A DNA stretch of 22,616 nt from a virus: positions 1 through 22,616 of the IMG/VR virus record IMGVR_UViG_3300025057_000047, one strand, 5' to 3'. Made by a program: the position numbers and the translations under genes. The notes below the pieces were generated by a model. It did no database searches. It saw only the letters and a program-made list of their open reading frames with translations, and had not been told where the DNA came from. This document shows, piece after piece, positions 5,458 through 12,629 of this stretch (its first letter is position 1; the number at the start of each line of letters is the position of its first letter).

Positions 5458-5639
5458 TGGAGATATTTATTTTGACACTATTTCTATGCCCCGCAAATTT
5501 AACAGATTGCACGCACGATCAACTTGTACCAGAAAAAACGAAACAGTTTGAACAGTTTGATGCGTGTGAAAATCTGGGTAAGGCACTGGTTGATCTGGGC
5601 GAATACGACGATCACGCATGTAGGAGACACGAACAATGA
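5457..5639 (+). CDS. Small Cys-containing, probably exported protein (60 aa)
   Basis: TAATG coupling to the lipoprotein gene sets the start. The N-terminal 13 residues are hydrophobic (MEIFILTLFLCPA) but lack a basic N-region, so export is likely but not certain. The rest is acidic with three more Cys, at 18, 37 and 55. It shares size and style with the exported 80-aa protein that follows (a Cys near 'ACENLGKAL' versus 'KCREAKEEK'), suggesting related small periplasmic proteins. Family unknown. Confidence 0.58.
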   Translation: MEIFILTLFLCPANLTDCTHDQLVPEKTKQFEQFDACENLGKALVDLGEYDDHACRRHEQ

Positions 5640-5878
5640 AAAAGGCGATCATATTATTAATGTTATGCGGTACGGCTAATGCAGCTAGTTATGATCTTAT
5701 CGGTAAAGATCACGGCATGATAACTAGCCAGAAAACCTACGAATCTTTGGCAAAATGCAGAGAAGCGAAAGAGGAGAAAGGGACAGGTTGGACGCAGTAC
5801 TTTTGCTCGAAGTCTTTCCCAAAGGAGAAGCCAAACCAGCGAGCGGTTCCGGTTGAATCTTTGAAGGTATCAGGATGA
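5636..5878 (+). CDS. Small secreted protein with signal peptide (80 aa)
   Basis: It is ATGA-coupled to the preceding gene. Residues 1-16 are a clear signal peptide (MKKAIILLMLCGTANA, cleavage before Ala17-Ser18). The mature 64 residues contain two Cys (C41, C57) that could form one disulfide, in the context TYESLAKCREAKEEKGTGWTQ and FCSKSF, and a basic, Pro-containing tail. This 'S-x-x-x-C...C' layout is common in tiny periplasmic proteins of phages and their hosts. Specific role unknown. Confidence 0.66.
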   Translation: MKKAIILLMLCGTANAASYDLIGKDHGMITSQKTYESLAKCREAKEEKGTGWTQYFCSKSFPKEKPNQRAVPVESLKVSG

Positions 5879-5976
5879 CAAAAGCGTCTAAGAAGTGGTT
5901 ACTATCAACATTAGCCTGCGGCGTTATACTCGCCGTGGGCGTTTTCATAACTGTTCAAATAGGGTGTTTAAAATGA
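5875..5976 (+). CDS. 33-aa single-pass membrane mini-protein
   Basis: The start overlaps the upstream stop (ATGA) after a GGTATCAGG ribosome region, and the stop overlaps the next start in the same way. The product has a basic N-terminus (MTKASKKW) and then one hydrophobic helix through to residue 30, ending GCLK. Topology would be N-in. It is recognised only as a membrane peptide; the unbroken chain of start/stop overlaps is the main evidence that it is translated. Confidence 0.55.
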   Translation: MTKASKKWLLSTLACGVILAVGVFITVQIGCLK

Positions 5977-6071
5977 GCGATAAAGCTAAAAAGTTTTTCA
6001 ACTGGGAGTACTGGGCACCATCTGTTGCGGTATTAGTTTCTGTCTTAGTAATGATTGAGGGGTTGATATAA
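5973..6071 (+). CDS. 32-aa single-pass membrane mini-protein
   Basis: The chain of overlaps continues (ATGA at the start, TAATG at the end). The N-terminus MSDKAKKFFNWEYW is basic and aromatic, and the rest (APSVAVLVSVLVMIEGLI) is a short transmembrane helix. Its first 27 bases are nearly the same as those of the following gene (ATGAGCGA, six variable bases, then TAAAAAGTTTTTC), so the two N-termini share ancestry or the element has a regulatory role. Function unknown. Confidence 0.55.
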   Translation: MSDKAKKFFNWEYWAPSVAVLVSVLVMIEGLI

Positions 6072-6259
6072 TGAGCGAACACGTTAAAAAGTTTTTCCAA
6101 GAAATGGCCAAAGAATCGCAAGACTTCGATGATTTTTGCATTAACTACATGCCAAACCTGCCATATAAACATGTTTCAAAATTTAAAAAAGCGTGGAAGT
6201 GCGCACGAAAGGGCAAGGGTTTTGATTCGGCATTTTCCAAACTTGAGGGGGTTTTATGA
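6071..6259 (+). CDS. Hypothetical small basic protein (62 aa)
   Basis: TAATG coupling sets the start. The N-terminus (MSEHVKKFFQEM) echoes that of the preceding membrane peptide, but the rest differs: it is soluble, helical and basic (KHVSKFKKAWKCARKGKGFDSAF). It might bind nucleic acid or a host protein; nothing more specific can be seen. The stop overlaps the next start as ATGA. Confidence 0.58.
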   Translation: MSEHVKKFFQEMAKESQDFDDFCINYMPNLPYKHVSKFKKAWKCARKGKGFDSAFSKLEGVL

Positions 6260-6519
6260 GTGTTGGCGGTACGGTTACAGAGGTTTTACATACAAAACAT
6301 GGAAAGACTTGGATAAACACTTTAGACCGCGGGGCCGAATGCGCCATTTTTGTTAAAACTGATACAAACTCTAAGCATGTTTCTACTGGTGACATAGTTT
6401 GGTGGCAAGGGTCAGTGGCTTTCTGGACGACACAGGACAGGGTGTCTAGAGTTGAGGTAGAGTTAAAAAGATTAGGCTTTAGTGGGGTAAACAGGCCGAA
6501 AAAGGATTACATAATATGA
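6256..6519 (+). CDS. Conserved small beta-barrel-like phage protein (87 aa)
   Basis: ATGA coupling sets the start. The chain reads as successive strands: GTVTEVLHT, KTWINTLDR, AECAIFVKT, then TGDIVWWQGSVAFWTTQD and a final RLGFSGVNRP. The 'GDIVWWQG..AFWT' and 'GFSGV' elements recall small proteins found in many phage early regions, with an SH3- or OB-like look. No function is established to my knowledge. It overlaps a 29-codon frame downstream. Confidence 0.65.
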   Translation: MSVGGTVTEVLHTKHGKTWINTLDRGAECAIFVKTDTNSKHVSTGDIVWWQGSVAFWTTQDRVSRVEVELKRLGFSGVNRPKKDYII

Positions 6520-6605
6520 GCTTTTGGAACGATTTATCATATTACGAGTGGGCTAAAGAACAGTTAGAAAAACATGGGTTTACTGCTTATTGTGATCCTG
6601 GCTAA
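6516..6605 (+). CDS. 29-aa peptide at end of rightward operon
   Basis: The ATG overlaps the previous stop (ATGA). The peptide, beginning MSFWNDLSYYEWAKEQLEKHGF, is an aromatic, amphipathic helix with no membrane span. Evidence is the coupling and ordinary codon choice; it is short, so a chance frame cannot be excluded. It ends 31 bases before the hairpin that separates the convergent operons. Confidence 0.4.
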   Translation: MSFWNDLSYYEWAKEQLEKHGFTAYCDPG

Positions 6606-6635
6606 TATTAACGGGTTTTTATACTGGATAGCATG

Positions 6636-6696
6636 ACCCCCGAGTTTGAGCATTATGTGACCGTAATTCGTTACGACACCAATAGGCTTCGGGGGT
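6636..6696. other. Structured hairpin between convergent operons
   Basis: ACCCCCGA (6636-6643) pairs with TCGGGGGT (6689-6696), extended by a G-T wobble. Inside, CGTAA (6662-6666) pairs with TTACG (6671-6675) around a TTCG loop, with GTG/CAC (6657-6659 / 6677-6679) below it across a small bulge. It lies between the ends of the rightward (6605) and leftward (6701) transcripts. There is no U-run on either side, so it may be a factor-dependent or bidirectional transcript end, or an RNA 3'-end shield. Confidence 0.5.
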
Positions 6697-6700
6697 ACTA

Positions 6701-7819
6701 TTAAACAGTTACTTGGAACCTAGTGTCTAAACCATATCGTTTATGTAACACAATACAATTCATGCTTCGCTGAGCACCATAGCCCTCTCCTGCATGCCAT
6801 GCGTCCGGGGGAGGGAGTACGCCAAACCTCTCGAATTTCATGCCTCCTATCTCTTTAGACTCTTCGTGATGTAAGTGTCCAGTCCATCCAAAGCGATACT
6901 CTGATTCTCCCCATTCCTTAGAAAGATTACTCACCACGCTTTGGTGCATTCTCGCCCAGTTAATACCGTCCCCGTGATGAGTAACAACAAGGTTTTTTCC
7001 CCAAGTAAACCATAAAAACTTCATAAAATTCTGTGCAATATTCACACGTTTTTCATTTAAAAAGTACGCTCTTAAGACTTCGTTTAGCCACATTCCTGAA
7101 TTAGGGTCGTGATTACCCCTAACATTGATAACCTCAACTTTCTTATGTTTCTGTAGCATCAACTCAACAAGGGTCTTTTGGATAATCCCAGCCCGCCTAG
7201 CGACTCTACAAAAGTGCTCAGCATCTAGAGCGTGTCCAGATCTCGGCGTTCTGTTTGTCTTGTCGTCTGCGTGCAGAAAATCCCCAAGGTTTATTAGGTA
7301 GCCTGTATGGCTTTCTGGAGACCTCGCCACGAGCCGCTGTGTACTCTCGATAAGAGTCTTTTCTGACTTCTCTAGATCCCAATCCTGGCCGGTTTCTTCT
7401 TCGCATGCAGTCATTCCTAAGTGATGGTCACCAATAATGTAACAACTAGCAAGATCAGCCATTACTCTTTTTGGTTGGGGTAGGGGTTTACAAGGTTTTA
7501 TCGAGGAAAATACTTCTATTAGGTGTTCTTGGGTTTGTTCGAGAGAAACCTTTTCAGGCTCTTGTATGTGCCATTGAAGGGCGATTGTTCCGTCTTCACG
7601 CTTGGCGGTAGATATTCTTTTGGTTGTGAATCCAGGTTCACAAGGTACTAGAGTAGGGGTCTGGGTGCCTTGACCCATGAGGGCCTTTTTTTTAATTTGA
7701 TTTAGGCTTTGAGTTACAGCGTTTTTACTACATCCAAGTAATTCGGCTGCTTTTCTGTGCGATCCTGCCTTGTTATATGCGTCGAGTACTTCTTGCTGGC
7801 GTGGGGTTAGGTTATCCAT
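6701..7819 (-). CDS. HTH-metallophosphoesterase fusion
   Basis: ATG 7819 is preceded by GAGGTGG at good spacing; a TTG 15 bases earlier is less likely. Residues 1-46 form an HTH like sigma70 region 4 (LTPRQQEVLDAY...KAAELLGCSKNAVTQSLNQI). From residue ~120 a calcineurin-like phosphoesterase follows with all metal-binding motifs: GDHHLG (130-135), GD (179-180), GNHD (235-238), THHGD (280-284) and GHLHH (314-318). The active site is therefore complete, and a nucleic-acid phosphodiesterase or phosphatase role is likely. Phages carry this HTH-MPE pair widely. It is the last gene of the late operon and overlaps the preceding small gene by eight bases. Confidence 0.85.
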   Translation of the reverse strand: MDNLTPRQQEVLDAYNKAGSHRKAAELLGCSKNAVTQSLNQIKKKALMGQGTQTPTLVPCEPGFTTKRISTAKREDGTIALQWHIQEPEKVSLEQTQEHLIEVFSSIKPCKPLPQPKRVMADLASCYIIGDHHLGMTACEEETGQDWDLEKSEKTLIESTQRLVARSPESHTGYLINLGDFLHADDKTNRTPRSGHALDAEHFCRVARRAGIIQKTLVELMLQKHKKVEVINVRGNHDPNSGMWLNEVLRAYFLNEKRVNIAQNFMKFLWFTWGKNLVVTHHGDGINWARMHQSVVSNLSKEWGESEYRFGWTGHLHHEESKEIGGMKFERFGVLPPPDAWHAGEGYGAQRSMNCIVLHKRYGLDTRFQVTV

Positions 7820-7994
7820 CGCATTCCACCTCAATCTCGATCATGTCACCGATCATGATTGAAGTTTTTATAGTGTCGAGCGCCCCGACTATCTCCAATA
7901 AGCTCAGGTCATTCTCTAGAGCGTATTCGATAGACTGCCAAATCTTTCTCTGAAATACTTCCTGTGTGCTGCTTATCTCCGTAACGTCTGCCAT
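7812..7994 (-). CDS. Small acidic late protein (60 aa) with RBS hairpin
   Basis: ATG 7994 follows GGAGAG by a few bases. The product is acidic and helical (EVFQRKIWQSIEYALENDLSLLEIVGALDTIKTSIM), with no membrane span. The ribosome site and part of the start codon lie within a strong inverted repeat (7993-8023), suggesting translational control. Its stop overlaps the start of the phosphoesterase gene by eight bases, so that gene may depend on its translation. Family not recognised. Confidence 0.65.
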   Translation of the reverse strand: MADVTEISSTQEVFQRKIWQSIEYALENDLSLLEIVGALDTIKTSIMIGDMIEIEVECDG

Positions 7995-8023
7995 AACAAC
8001 TCTCCATAATGGACTGTTGTTAT
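7993..8023 (-). promoter_or_regulatory. Hairpin covering RBS and start of the 60-aa gene
   Basis: On the minus strand ATAACAAC pairs perfectly with GTTGTTAT (8 bp); inside, TCCA pairs with TGGA around TTA, separated by an AG/GA mismatch. The GGAG ribosome site is in the inner part and the AT of the start codon is in the closing arm. This would block ribosome entry until the structure is opened. Confidence 0.55.
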
Positions 8024-8030
8024 TATTATT

Positions 8031-8348
8031 TTAGTCCTTGATTGACTTTAGAGCCTCAAGAAAAAGGTTTCTGAGGTCTTCTATCTCATCCTGATATCTT
8101 TTTGCAGATTGAGCTACTCGTTCTTCACATCTAATGTCGGACTGCCTTAAGTCTTCCTTAAGCAACTTTAGCTCACTTTTGAAGTAGTCCATAGACTTCT
8201 CCATCATAGCTATTCTTTCTTGGTTAACCTTATTCATGAAGATATACGTAGACCCCACACCGATTGCGTAGCTAACAACGAGTGATCCCTGTTCGAAGAT
8301 CCAGTTAGTGACAGACTCCACGATACCTCCATTTTTCCATGTCTGCAT
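8031..8348 (-). CDS. Membrane-anchored coiled-coil protein of the lysis cluster (spanin-like topology)
   Basis: One transmembrane helix near residues 22-40 (SLVVSYAIGVGSTYIFM) is followed by a long charged coiled coil to the C-terminus (ERIAMMEKSMDYFKSELKLLKEDL...RYQDEIEDLRNLFLEAL). This N-anchored plus coiled-coil layout is that of inner-membrane spanins, but no lipoprotein partner is embedded in another frame, so the call is topological only. A GTG at 8321 with GGAGG four bases before it is an attractive alternative start (96 aa), as the ATG at 8348 has a weak ribosome site. It directly follows the endolysin gene. Confidence 0.65.
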   Translation of the reverse strand: MQTWKNGGIVESVTNWIFEQGSLVVSYAIGVGSTYIFMNKVNQERIAMMEKSMDYFKSELKLLKEDLRQSDIRCEERVAQSAKRYQDEIEDLRNLFLEALKSIKD

Positions 8349-8372
8349 TGGTAATATTTCACACTCTTGTTA

Positions 8373-8747
8373 TTAGTAGGTCCATATCCAAGGGCGTATC
8401 CCATTAGATAGATTATCCAGGTGAACAAATCTCTTGTTGTGCGGACCTTTCTGCTTAAGCCCTATCCCCGTCATGCCCTTTTCCTGGGCTATCTTTACTA
8501 GCCTAAAAGCATCCTCACCATAGACCGGAACATCTACAGCCCTGCCAGTGGTATGAGGCCCACAGAACCCAGTTGAGCTTAACTTAGCGTTATACTGGGC
8601 ACAACGATATCCCGACGATATCCTTATTGGCCCGTACTCTTCCCTGATAGAATCCAGCTTATCTAAGAATGCCATGTTCATGCCCCTGTCACCGCAACAA
8701 GGGCACGCCAACATCTTGTCACCAGAGTAGGTAAAATACTTACTCAT
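8373..8747 (-). CDS. Peptidase M15-type endolysin
   Basis: The start is taken at ATG 8747, which overlaps the stop of the holin-like gene; an upstream in-frame start at 8777 would add ten unlikely residues. The 124-aa protein has the M15 zinc site: SSGYRC (44-49), HTTGRAVD with His65 and Asp72, and FVHLD with His109. A CPCCG motif (15-19) occurs near the N-terminus, as in many phage M15_3 enzymes. It would cut peptide cross-links of the cell wall (D-Ala-D-Ala-type carboxy- or endopeptidase). There is no signal peptide, so release would need a holin. Confidence 0.87.
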   Translation of the reverse strand: MSKYFTYSGDKMLACPCCGDRGMNMAFLDKLDSIREEYGPIRISSGYRCAQYNAKLSSTGFCGPHTTGRAVDVPVYGEDAFRLVKIAQEKGMTGIGLKQKGPHNKRFVHLDNLSNGIRPWIWTY

Positions 8748-8904
8748 CCTTGTTTTTCGCATTAGCCACATTGGCACCGAGTATCTCCAGAACCTGACCG
8801 ATAACTGGGAAATACTGTTTTACTTTTACAGGTATAGCGGCAGATATTAATGCACTACCGCCAACAAGGTTTAATATTAATTCCAATAATTCTACATACT
8901 CCAT
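8740..8904 (-). CDS. Holin-like small membrane protein (54 aa)
   Basis: GAGGTG lies just before ATG 8904. Residues 4-25 form a hydrophobic helix (VELLELILNLVGGSALISAA) and a second, weaker one covers 31-48 (YFPVIGQVLEILGANVANA), ending in a charged tail (KNKDE). The ending 'NVANAKN' recalls small phage membrane proteins found beside endolysins. Position between tailspike and endolysin, with stop/start overlap to the latter, supports a holin or pinholin role, which is inferred. Confidence 0.62.
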   Translation of the reverse strand: MEYVELLELILNLVGGSALISAAIPVKVKQYFPVIGQVLEILGANVANAKNKDE

Positions 8905-8924
8905 ATAGCACCTCACTAAACAAT

Positions 8925-10691
8925 CTACTGAAATAGAGGTATATAGTACCTCTGACCATCACTCTCCACCTTAACCCTTATCCACTTAGCAACAGTCATA
9001 GTGGAGGGCCCCCCACCTGTCCCTATAGCAGGAGCCTGAATGTTTACATTAGATCCATCCCCTATACCTTCAGGGACGTTAAACATAACGTCGTTTGTCT
9101 GAAAAACCAGCTCATTTGTTCCAGCCCCGCCAGACTCTATCCGTAGGTTTCTGTTTGTTCCCGTACCAGACGCATTTGATTTTAACTCAAACTCTTGGGT
9201 AGATGAGTTGTACCCTATAACCATCCGCTCTCTATTTGAGGACGCCGTTGATGTCCCTACGCCGTAAAACTCCTGCTGAACGCTATCCGTTCCGTCACCA
9301 TCTGCTGTAAACATTCGGGACGTAAAAGATTTACCAGACTCCATGGACTCTATTATAAGTCTATCTGTGTCTACAGACTCCTTGTAATCCTGATCTGAAC
9401 CAGCCCCGTTCTGTATGTATCCAGCCACCCTTGTAAGGGTCTCGATAAACGGCTGAGATCCATTACCTAAAAAGAAGTTATTCTGGTCGTTTATCTCCCA
9501 GTTCCCCGATCCTTGAGACCTTCCTAGTATGTAATTTCTCTCTGCTCCAGAATCTATCCTGCCGTGGTCAGAGCCCCCACCGTCTAACTCAGAGTAGGTG
9601 GTAGAAAACCAGTTACCTTTGGCTCCAGAGTAAAGCCTTATTCCGTATCCAGTGTTCTCGAATGATTGGATATTTATCCAGGTGCAATCTATGCAGTTCT
9701 CTATTGCTAGAGCGTCACCACCGTTATCTCGTCCCTCATACCCTATTAGCATACCAACATTAACGTCTGGGCTAACTGCTGTCCCGTTTGCGTAAAACCC
9801 GTGAGATGTATTATCCCTGCATATTACGTTGTAAGCCCTCCACAGGTTGGTATTAGTTCCTGATGAGTCTCCTACTCTTACCCCAACCCCTCCGTGTCCA
9901 GTAGATGAGACCGTATCTAAAACACCGCCCCGTCCCCTCAAGTCTATACCGTTACCGCCGTTTCCAGACTCCCCAAGAACATGAACATTCTTCAGTGTTG
10001 AGTAAGCTTTTAATCTAACCCCTGTGTGATTTCCTGATTTTGAGATTATTGTAGGCGCATTTTCTGTTGAGGCTGACGAGGCTTGGCTAAAACCATTACC
10101 TATCAGGGTTACTCGCTCAGGGATGACTAGCTCTTGGCTTATTACGAATTTACCTGACCCCATCTCTACAGTAGATCCCTCTGGGTATACCGTTGAGGCA
10201 TAAGTTAAAGCATTATTTATTGCAGTGTAGCTGTCCGATACCCCAGTTGGATCTGCCCCAAAATCTCTTATTGATATTCTTTCTCTAAGTTTTGCCTGTA
10301 CGTTTGTTGCTACTGCCCCAGTTCCTGCGGGGGTGTAGGAAACATTGGATGCGTCTATTGTTCCAGTACCTGCCTGAAACTGCTCGATGTTATCAACAAC
10401 CCAGTCTGCATTTGCCGTGTTGTCGTTATCAGCATCAGTGGCGTTTTTATATAAAACTATTTTATACGTCTGATTAACATGGGGAATAAATACCGCATCA
10501 GATCCATTAACCGGATACCCGGATGAGTTAATCTTTGCCTTGTCTAAGGTAGAGCCACCAGTGGAATCGGTAGCCATCGAGAATGCCGTGGTCGTACCTG
10601 ACTGGTAGAACTTAATGTAGTAATCGCTGGCTAGAGTACCGTCAGATTTTTGATACTGAGGTACTGTGCCACTAATCGGTGTCCACGCCAT
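8925..10691 (-). CDS. Tailspike with head-binding domain and beta-helix
   Basis: AGGGG precedes ATG 10691. Residues 1-~108 look like a P22-type particle-binding domain (GTVPQYQKSDG, YYIKFYQSGTTT, TYKIVLYKNA, WVVDNIEQF). A linker leads to the classic start of a pectate-lyase-like beta-helix, RERISIRDFGADPTGVSDSYTAINNAL (~136-162), followed by many Gly/Asn-rich coil turns to ~400 and a beta-rich C-terminal end. Such trimers bind and often cut host surface polysaccharide. The total of 588 aa fits the family. It follows the ejection genes by 12 bases and leads into the lysis genes. The substrate cannot be told. Confidence 0.85.
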   Translation of the reverse strand: MAWTPISGTVPQYQKSDGTLASDYYIKFYQSGTTTAFSMATDSTGGSTLDKAKINSSGYPVNGSDAVFIPHVNQTYKIVLYKNATDADNDNTANADWVVDNIEQFQAGTGTIDASNVSYTPAGTGAVATNVQAKLRERISIRDFGADPTGVSDSYTAINNALTYASTVYPEGSTVEMGSGKFVISQELVIPERVTLIGNGFSQASSASTENAPTIISKSGNHTGVRLKAYSTLKNVHVLGESGNGGNGIDLRGRGGVLDTVSSTGHGGVGVRVGDSSGTNTNLWRAYNVICRDNTSHGFYANGTAVSPDVNVGMLIGYEGRDNGGDALAIENCIDCTWINIQSFENTGYGIRLYSGAKGNWFSTTYSELDGGGSDHGRIDSGAERNYILGRSQGSGNWEINDQNNFFLGNGSQPFIETLTRVAGYIQNGAGSDQDYKESVDTDRLIIESMESGKSFTSRMFTADGDGTDSVQQEFYGVGTSTASSNRERMVIGYNSSTQEFELKSNASGTGTNRNLRIESGGAGTNELVFQTNDVMFNVPEGIGDGSNVNIQAPAIGTGGGPSTMTVAKWIRVKVESDGQRYYIPLFQ

Positions 10692-10703
10692 GTCTAGCCC
10701 CTT

Positions 10704-12629
10704 TTATGGCTTATCTCTAGTTAGTATCTGTTGCATTGTATTCATTGCATCTTCGTCGCTTATAGATCTAAGCTTCTCAATTCCTCTCTTGAATAACCCT
10801 AGTGCTGTCTGTGTAGCACTCTGCTGGGCTGCAGCTTCTGCTGATATTGTCCCTGCTATGCTGCCAGAAAAACTACCTCTAGCACTGGGTCTGAATCTTT
10901 CATCAAGGGCGTAAGAGAACTTAACAAGTCTGCTTGTATCTATGGGCGTGTCTATTCCCAGCCTTTGAACCTGATTATCAATTTCTTTTGCTGCATTAGA
11001 TAATGCGGGCCGAACTCCGTAGTTAGTCTCAAGCTTTCTCATCTCCTGGCCAATTGCATCTGATAGGTTGTCAGCATTCCAGTCTATTTTTTTGCTTAAT
11101 AGATCTCTGAATCCACCAAGAGCACCAGCCAATCCGCTAAGCTCATCATTAACAGATGCATATGCTGGGCTTACGTCTCTTACGGCCTGGTTTAGTTGCC
11201 TTCTAATATTCTTGGCAAATACCTCGCCTTCGCCCTTTATGCCCTTGAATTTAGTAGACTCCCAGTCAAGCATACTATCTATTTGGCGCTTAATCTTATG
11301 CACTTCGTATGCGTCTGCTGTTCTAGCCTCATTCAAAAGCTTTATGGTCTTTCTAATTAAGCTCTTACTTCCGGCATCCTCACTTATAGTACTAGCTGCA
11401 AAGGCCGCCTTATCTTTTACAAAGTCATTCAGTAGGGTGGTATTGGTTCTAACCTCCGGCGGTAGGTCCATATCTATTCTATCAAGACCCTCTAATACAG
11501 CTCTTTCAATTCCTGAAGTGTCTACATTAAGACCCCTTAATCCAGGAGTAACGCCAGCGCCAGGAAGCGCCCGATCATCAACAGCCGAACCCCTAGCAAT
11601 TCTATCTAGCTGACCTCTAAGCTCTTTTGCTCTGTTGTTTAGGATCTTTATCCTATCCACCATCACATCGCCGACAGCCTCAATTGGGCGTCTTGGGTAG
11701 CTAGATTCTGCAAGCTCACGTCTTTTATCTTTGAGCATCTTTAGCATTGCAGATTGAGTATCAAGGTTGGCATTCTTAGTCATTGCTACATCGCCAGCCC
11801 TAAACCCAGAATTAACAGCTTTCTCGCCTAAAGGGTCTTTTACCAACTGGTTATTCTCAAGCCTTAAACCAGCCAAAACCCTATTGTCCTCACCTCGGCT
11901 TATCTTCCTTCTGGCCATTATATCAACGGCCCTATCAGGCCCATGAGTATCGATAAGTTGATCCAGGTCGGGGACATCATCTATCAACTCAACACCAGCT
12001 TCATACTTCTTTAGGGCCCTTTTTAATGGTCCTACGGGTAATCCACTTTGAGGGTCTATCATTCTTCTGCTGGTTAGATACCTTAATGCGTTTGGACTCA
12101 TTCCAAGTGATGCAGACATAGGTGCCGCCGCTATTCCCGCTGATGTTAATGCCCTTCCAGTAGGAGACTCTGCAAGGAATCCTCCTACATCTTCCTGAAC
12201 ACCTCTACCTGATTCAGTAAAGGGCTGAAGTGAGTACTCTTGGGCTTTATCCATTGCTTTTTGTCTAATTCTCTCAGCAGCCTCATAGCTTCCAAATTCA
12301 CCAGAGGCTATCTCATCTGCAACGCCCTCCATGAATCCAAATATTGTCCCGCCAGTAGCAGGAACAGCGCTTAGCAGGGTTGTTAGACCGAAATCTATTG
12401 CTCCAACGGTGTTATTCCTAGCCCTTTCATCTAGTGAGGGCATAGGCTCGGGAGTGTAGTCACCACCAGTAATGCTTTCGAAACCAGCTATCAATTCCTC
12501 ATCGGTGCTAGGTACTGGGTCTGGAGTCGAAACACGAGCCTTAAGAGACTCTAGGGTGCTTATTAATTCCTCCCCCTGGATTCTATCGTCCACCTCGTAC
12601 TCTTGATCACCTATCTTATAAACTGCCAT
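10704..12629 (-). CDS. DNA-ejection protein (third internal virion protein, gp16-position)
   Basis: TAATG coupling fixes the start. The 641-aa protein opens with a small strand-rich region (VYKIGDQEYEVDDRI), then an acidic Pro-rich stretch. A Gly/Ala-rich hydrophobic segment follows near 75-105 (AIDFGLTTLLSAVPATGGTIFGFMEGVA) that could insert in membrane, then long helical regions (KDKRRELAESS, RIKILNNRAKELRGQLDR). It is the last of three adjacent ejection-type genes and sits just before the tailspike, the place of P22 gene 16. A channel or DNA-translocation role is inferred from synteny and composition; sequence similarity to gp16 is not evident by eye. Confidence 0.65.
   Translation of the reverse strand: MAVYKIGDQEYEVDDRIQGEELISTLESLKARVSTPDPVPSTDEELIAGFESITGGDYTPEPMPSLDERARNNTVGAIDFGLTTLLSAVPATGGTIFGFMEGVADEIASGEFGSYEAAERIRQKAMDKAQEYSLQPFTESGRGVQEDVGGFLAESPTGRALTSAGIAAAPMSASLGMSPNALRYLTSRRMIDPQSGLPVGPLKRALKKYEAGVELIDDVPDLDQLIDTHGPDRAVDIMARRKISRGEDNRVLAGLRLENNQLVKDPLGEKAVNSGFRAGDVAMTKNANLDTQSAMLKMLKDKRRELAESSYPRRPIEAVGDVMVDRIKILNNRAKELRGQLDRIARGSAVDDRALPGAGVTPGLRGLNVDTSGIERAVLEGLDRIDMDLPPEVRTNTTLLNDFVKDKAAFAASTISEDAGSKSLIRKTIKLLNEARTADAYEVHKIKRQIDSMLDWESTKFKGIKGEGEVFAKNIRRQLNQAVRDVSPAYASVNDELSGLAGALGGFRDLLSKKIDWNADNLSDAIGQEMRKLETNYGVRPALSNAAKEIDNQVQRLGIDTPIDTSRLVKFSYALDERFRPSARGSFSGSIAGTISAEAAAQQSATQTALGLFKRGIEKLRSISDEDAMNTMQQILTRDKP

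Noticed and set aside
6636-6696. tRNA-like gene
   Set aside because: Stems do not fit a cloverleaf: no T-loop motif, no anticodon arm of right size, and the length is only about 61 bases.
8234-8428. Embedded outer spanin in another frame near the lysis genes
   Set aside because: The frame lacks a lipobox and signal sequence and straddles the endolysin end.
11068-11613. 181-aa frame on the plus strand
   Set aside because: It lies wholly opposite the 641-aa ejection gene, is Ser/Leu-rich as expected for an antisense shadow, and has no ribosome site or neighbours.
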